From the IMG/VR virus record IMGVR_UViG_3300028840_006554, positions 1 to 41,149 of that record: a stretch of 41,149 bases of DNA; one strand, 5' to 3'. The translations under genes were made by a program, and so were the position numbers. Positions 40,275-41,149 of the stretch are shown here, piece by piece (the first letter of the stretch is position 1; the number at the start of each line of letters is the position of its first letter). The stretch is from a virus. A model generated the notes under the pieces. That model was not told the DNA's origin, did no database searches, and worked only from the letters and a program-made list of their open reading frames with translations.

Positions 40275-41149
40275 AAAGGAAAGTAGCGGTTCTAACCACA
40301 TTTTTTGAGGCAGACAGCGGATTCAGCGTAGTAACTGTAGCAGAGAATCAACTAAGAATGTTGATTGATGCTGGCTTAGAGCCAACAGTCCTGGTCCAAG
40401 AAAATTTTAAGTCAGATAGGGAATTCTGGCAACCCCATAATTTGGATATTAGGCCAGTGTTGCCAGACTTGCCTGATGCAACAGTTGAGATACTCAAACA
40501 GGTATTAGTGTCCCAGCTGGCAGATATGGATGTCTGTATTACTCATGACTTGGTTTTGTTGCCCACCCATTCTGTTTATGATAAGGCAATCAGAGAGTTG
40601 AATCTTGATATTCTTTGGTTGCATTATATTCATTCTGCCCCTAATCCTACCCATACCATGCCCCCAGGATATATTGTCTATCCGAATTATTACAATCAGC
40701 CCAGGGTGATCAAAGCCTATCAGACCCAGGAGCAGATAAGTAGGATTATTGTCAATCGGGCAAGTCATGCCCTTGACCCTTTGCTGATGTGGAATTATTC
40801 CCCCTTAACCCTTGACCTGATTGAAAAGTTTAATCTGTTGGACGCTGAATTCTCATGTGTCTTTCCAGCCAGATTGGACGCAGGAAAACAGCCTGAAAAA
40901 ATAATTAGGCTGCTGGCTGGCATTAAAAAGATGGGTTATTCAACCAAGTTATTAATTGTTGATTGGCAATCCCAGGGTAAAAGGTTTCAGAAGTATATTA
41001 AGCAACTACAAGAGGTTATATCAGAATTGGATATAACTGATGACGTGGCTTTTACATCAAAGTTAGATGATAGAGCCAGTCAAGGGGTGCCAAAATATGT
41101 AGTGACTGAATTGATGGACTTGACTACTGTTTACGTCCATCCGTCAATG
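40271..41149 (+). CDS. GT4-type glycosyltransferase, 3' end outside the window
   Basis: No ATG, GTG or TTG opens this frame before residue 32, yet the sequence from 40271 is well-formed from the first strand (KRKVAVLTTFFEADSGFSVVTV) like a GT-B domain of family GT4. The first in-frame codon after the preceding stop region is ATA (overlapping TAA), so an ATA start coupled to the previous stop is possible. Other elements seen: LDILWLHYIHSAPNP, MLIDAGLEPTVLVQEN, and CVFPARLDAGKQPEKIIRLL (the start of the second Rossmann domain). The donor site is beyond the window. Confidence 0.6.
   Translation, partial: MKRKVAVLTTFFEADSGFSVVTVAENQLRMLIDAGLEPTVLVQENFKSDREFWQPHNLDIRPVLPDLPDATVEILKQVLVSQLADMDVCITHDLVLLPTHSVYDKAIRELNLDILWLHYIHSAPNPTHTMPPGYIVYPNYYNQPRVIKAYQTQEQISRIIVNRASHALDPLLMWNYSPLTLDLIEKFNLLDAEFSCVFPARLDAGKQPEKIIRLLAGIKKMGYSTKLLIVDWQSQGKRFQKYIKQLQEVISELDITDDVAFTSKLDDRASQGVPKYVVTELMDLTTVYVHPSM

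Overview
The window is a contiguous piece of a tailed-phage (siphovirus-type) genome, or of a prophage. Almost every gene is on the + strand, stops and starts overlap repeatedly (ATGA, TAATG, TAGTG), and the order is the classical morphogenesis order: lysis/membrane genes, small and large terminase, portal fused to a MuF-like domain, head proteins, protease-scaffold, major capsid, connector, tail tube, a frameshifted tail-assembly chaperone, tape measure and tail tip. The host cannot be named with certainty. The secreted tail-tip protein carries a 'YLPLIFK' stretch just after its signal peptide, and this kind of motif is common in secreted proteins of Chloroflexota, so an Anaerolineae-like host is a reasonable inference. 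Arginine is mostly coded by AGG/AGA and CpG looks scarce in most phage genes.

Layout. 1-2300: end of an upstream unit, a terminator/promoter junction, and small membrane or accessory genes (holin candidate). 2300-2610: hairpin-rich non-coding region with a promoter in front of the terminase genes (candidate packaging/regulatory site). 2611-12861: DNA packaging and head genes, interrupted by one minus-strand gene with its own promoter and terminator (8078-8968). 12890-14691: a self-contained cassette between capsid and tail genes: terminator, promoter, a TnpB/Cas12-family RNA-guided nuclease, and a four-repeat CRISPR-like array whose 36-bp repeats form a conserved stem-loop. No cas1/cas2 is present. 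This is the most exciting element: a phage-carried minimal type V-U-like system, or a TnpB caught on the way to becoming Cas12. 14718-22309: a glycan module with glycosyltransferases, a sulfotransferase, two tandem methyltransferases, a DUF616/TOD1-like enzyme, and a WbpB-WbpD-WbpE-like set predicted to make a diacetamido-uronic acid nucleotide sugar. 22352-26225: a giant three-glycosyltransferase fusion and small genes. 26236-31273: virion decoration and adhesion proteins (LamG domain plus ten 23-residue repeats) and a connector candidate. 31311-40274: tail genes. 40271-end: a further glycosyltransferase cut by the window edge.

The genes read as one late virion operon into which two foreign-looking modules were inserted: an RNA-guided nuclease with its array (likely inter-element warfare or superinfection control) and an 8-11 kb sugar-modification cluster (likely glycosylation of virion proteins or of the host surface). 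A tail-assembly chaperone extension (33750-34037) with no start codon of its own is best explained by programmed +1 frameshifting. No tRNA or rRNA gene was recognised.
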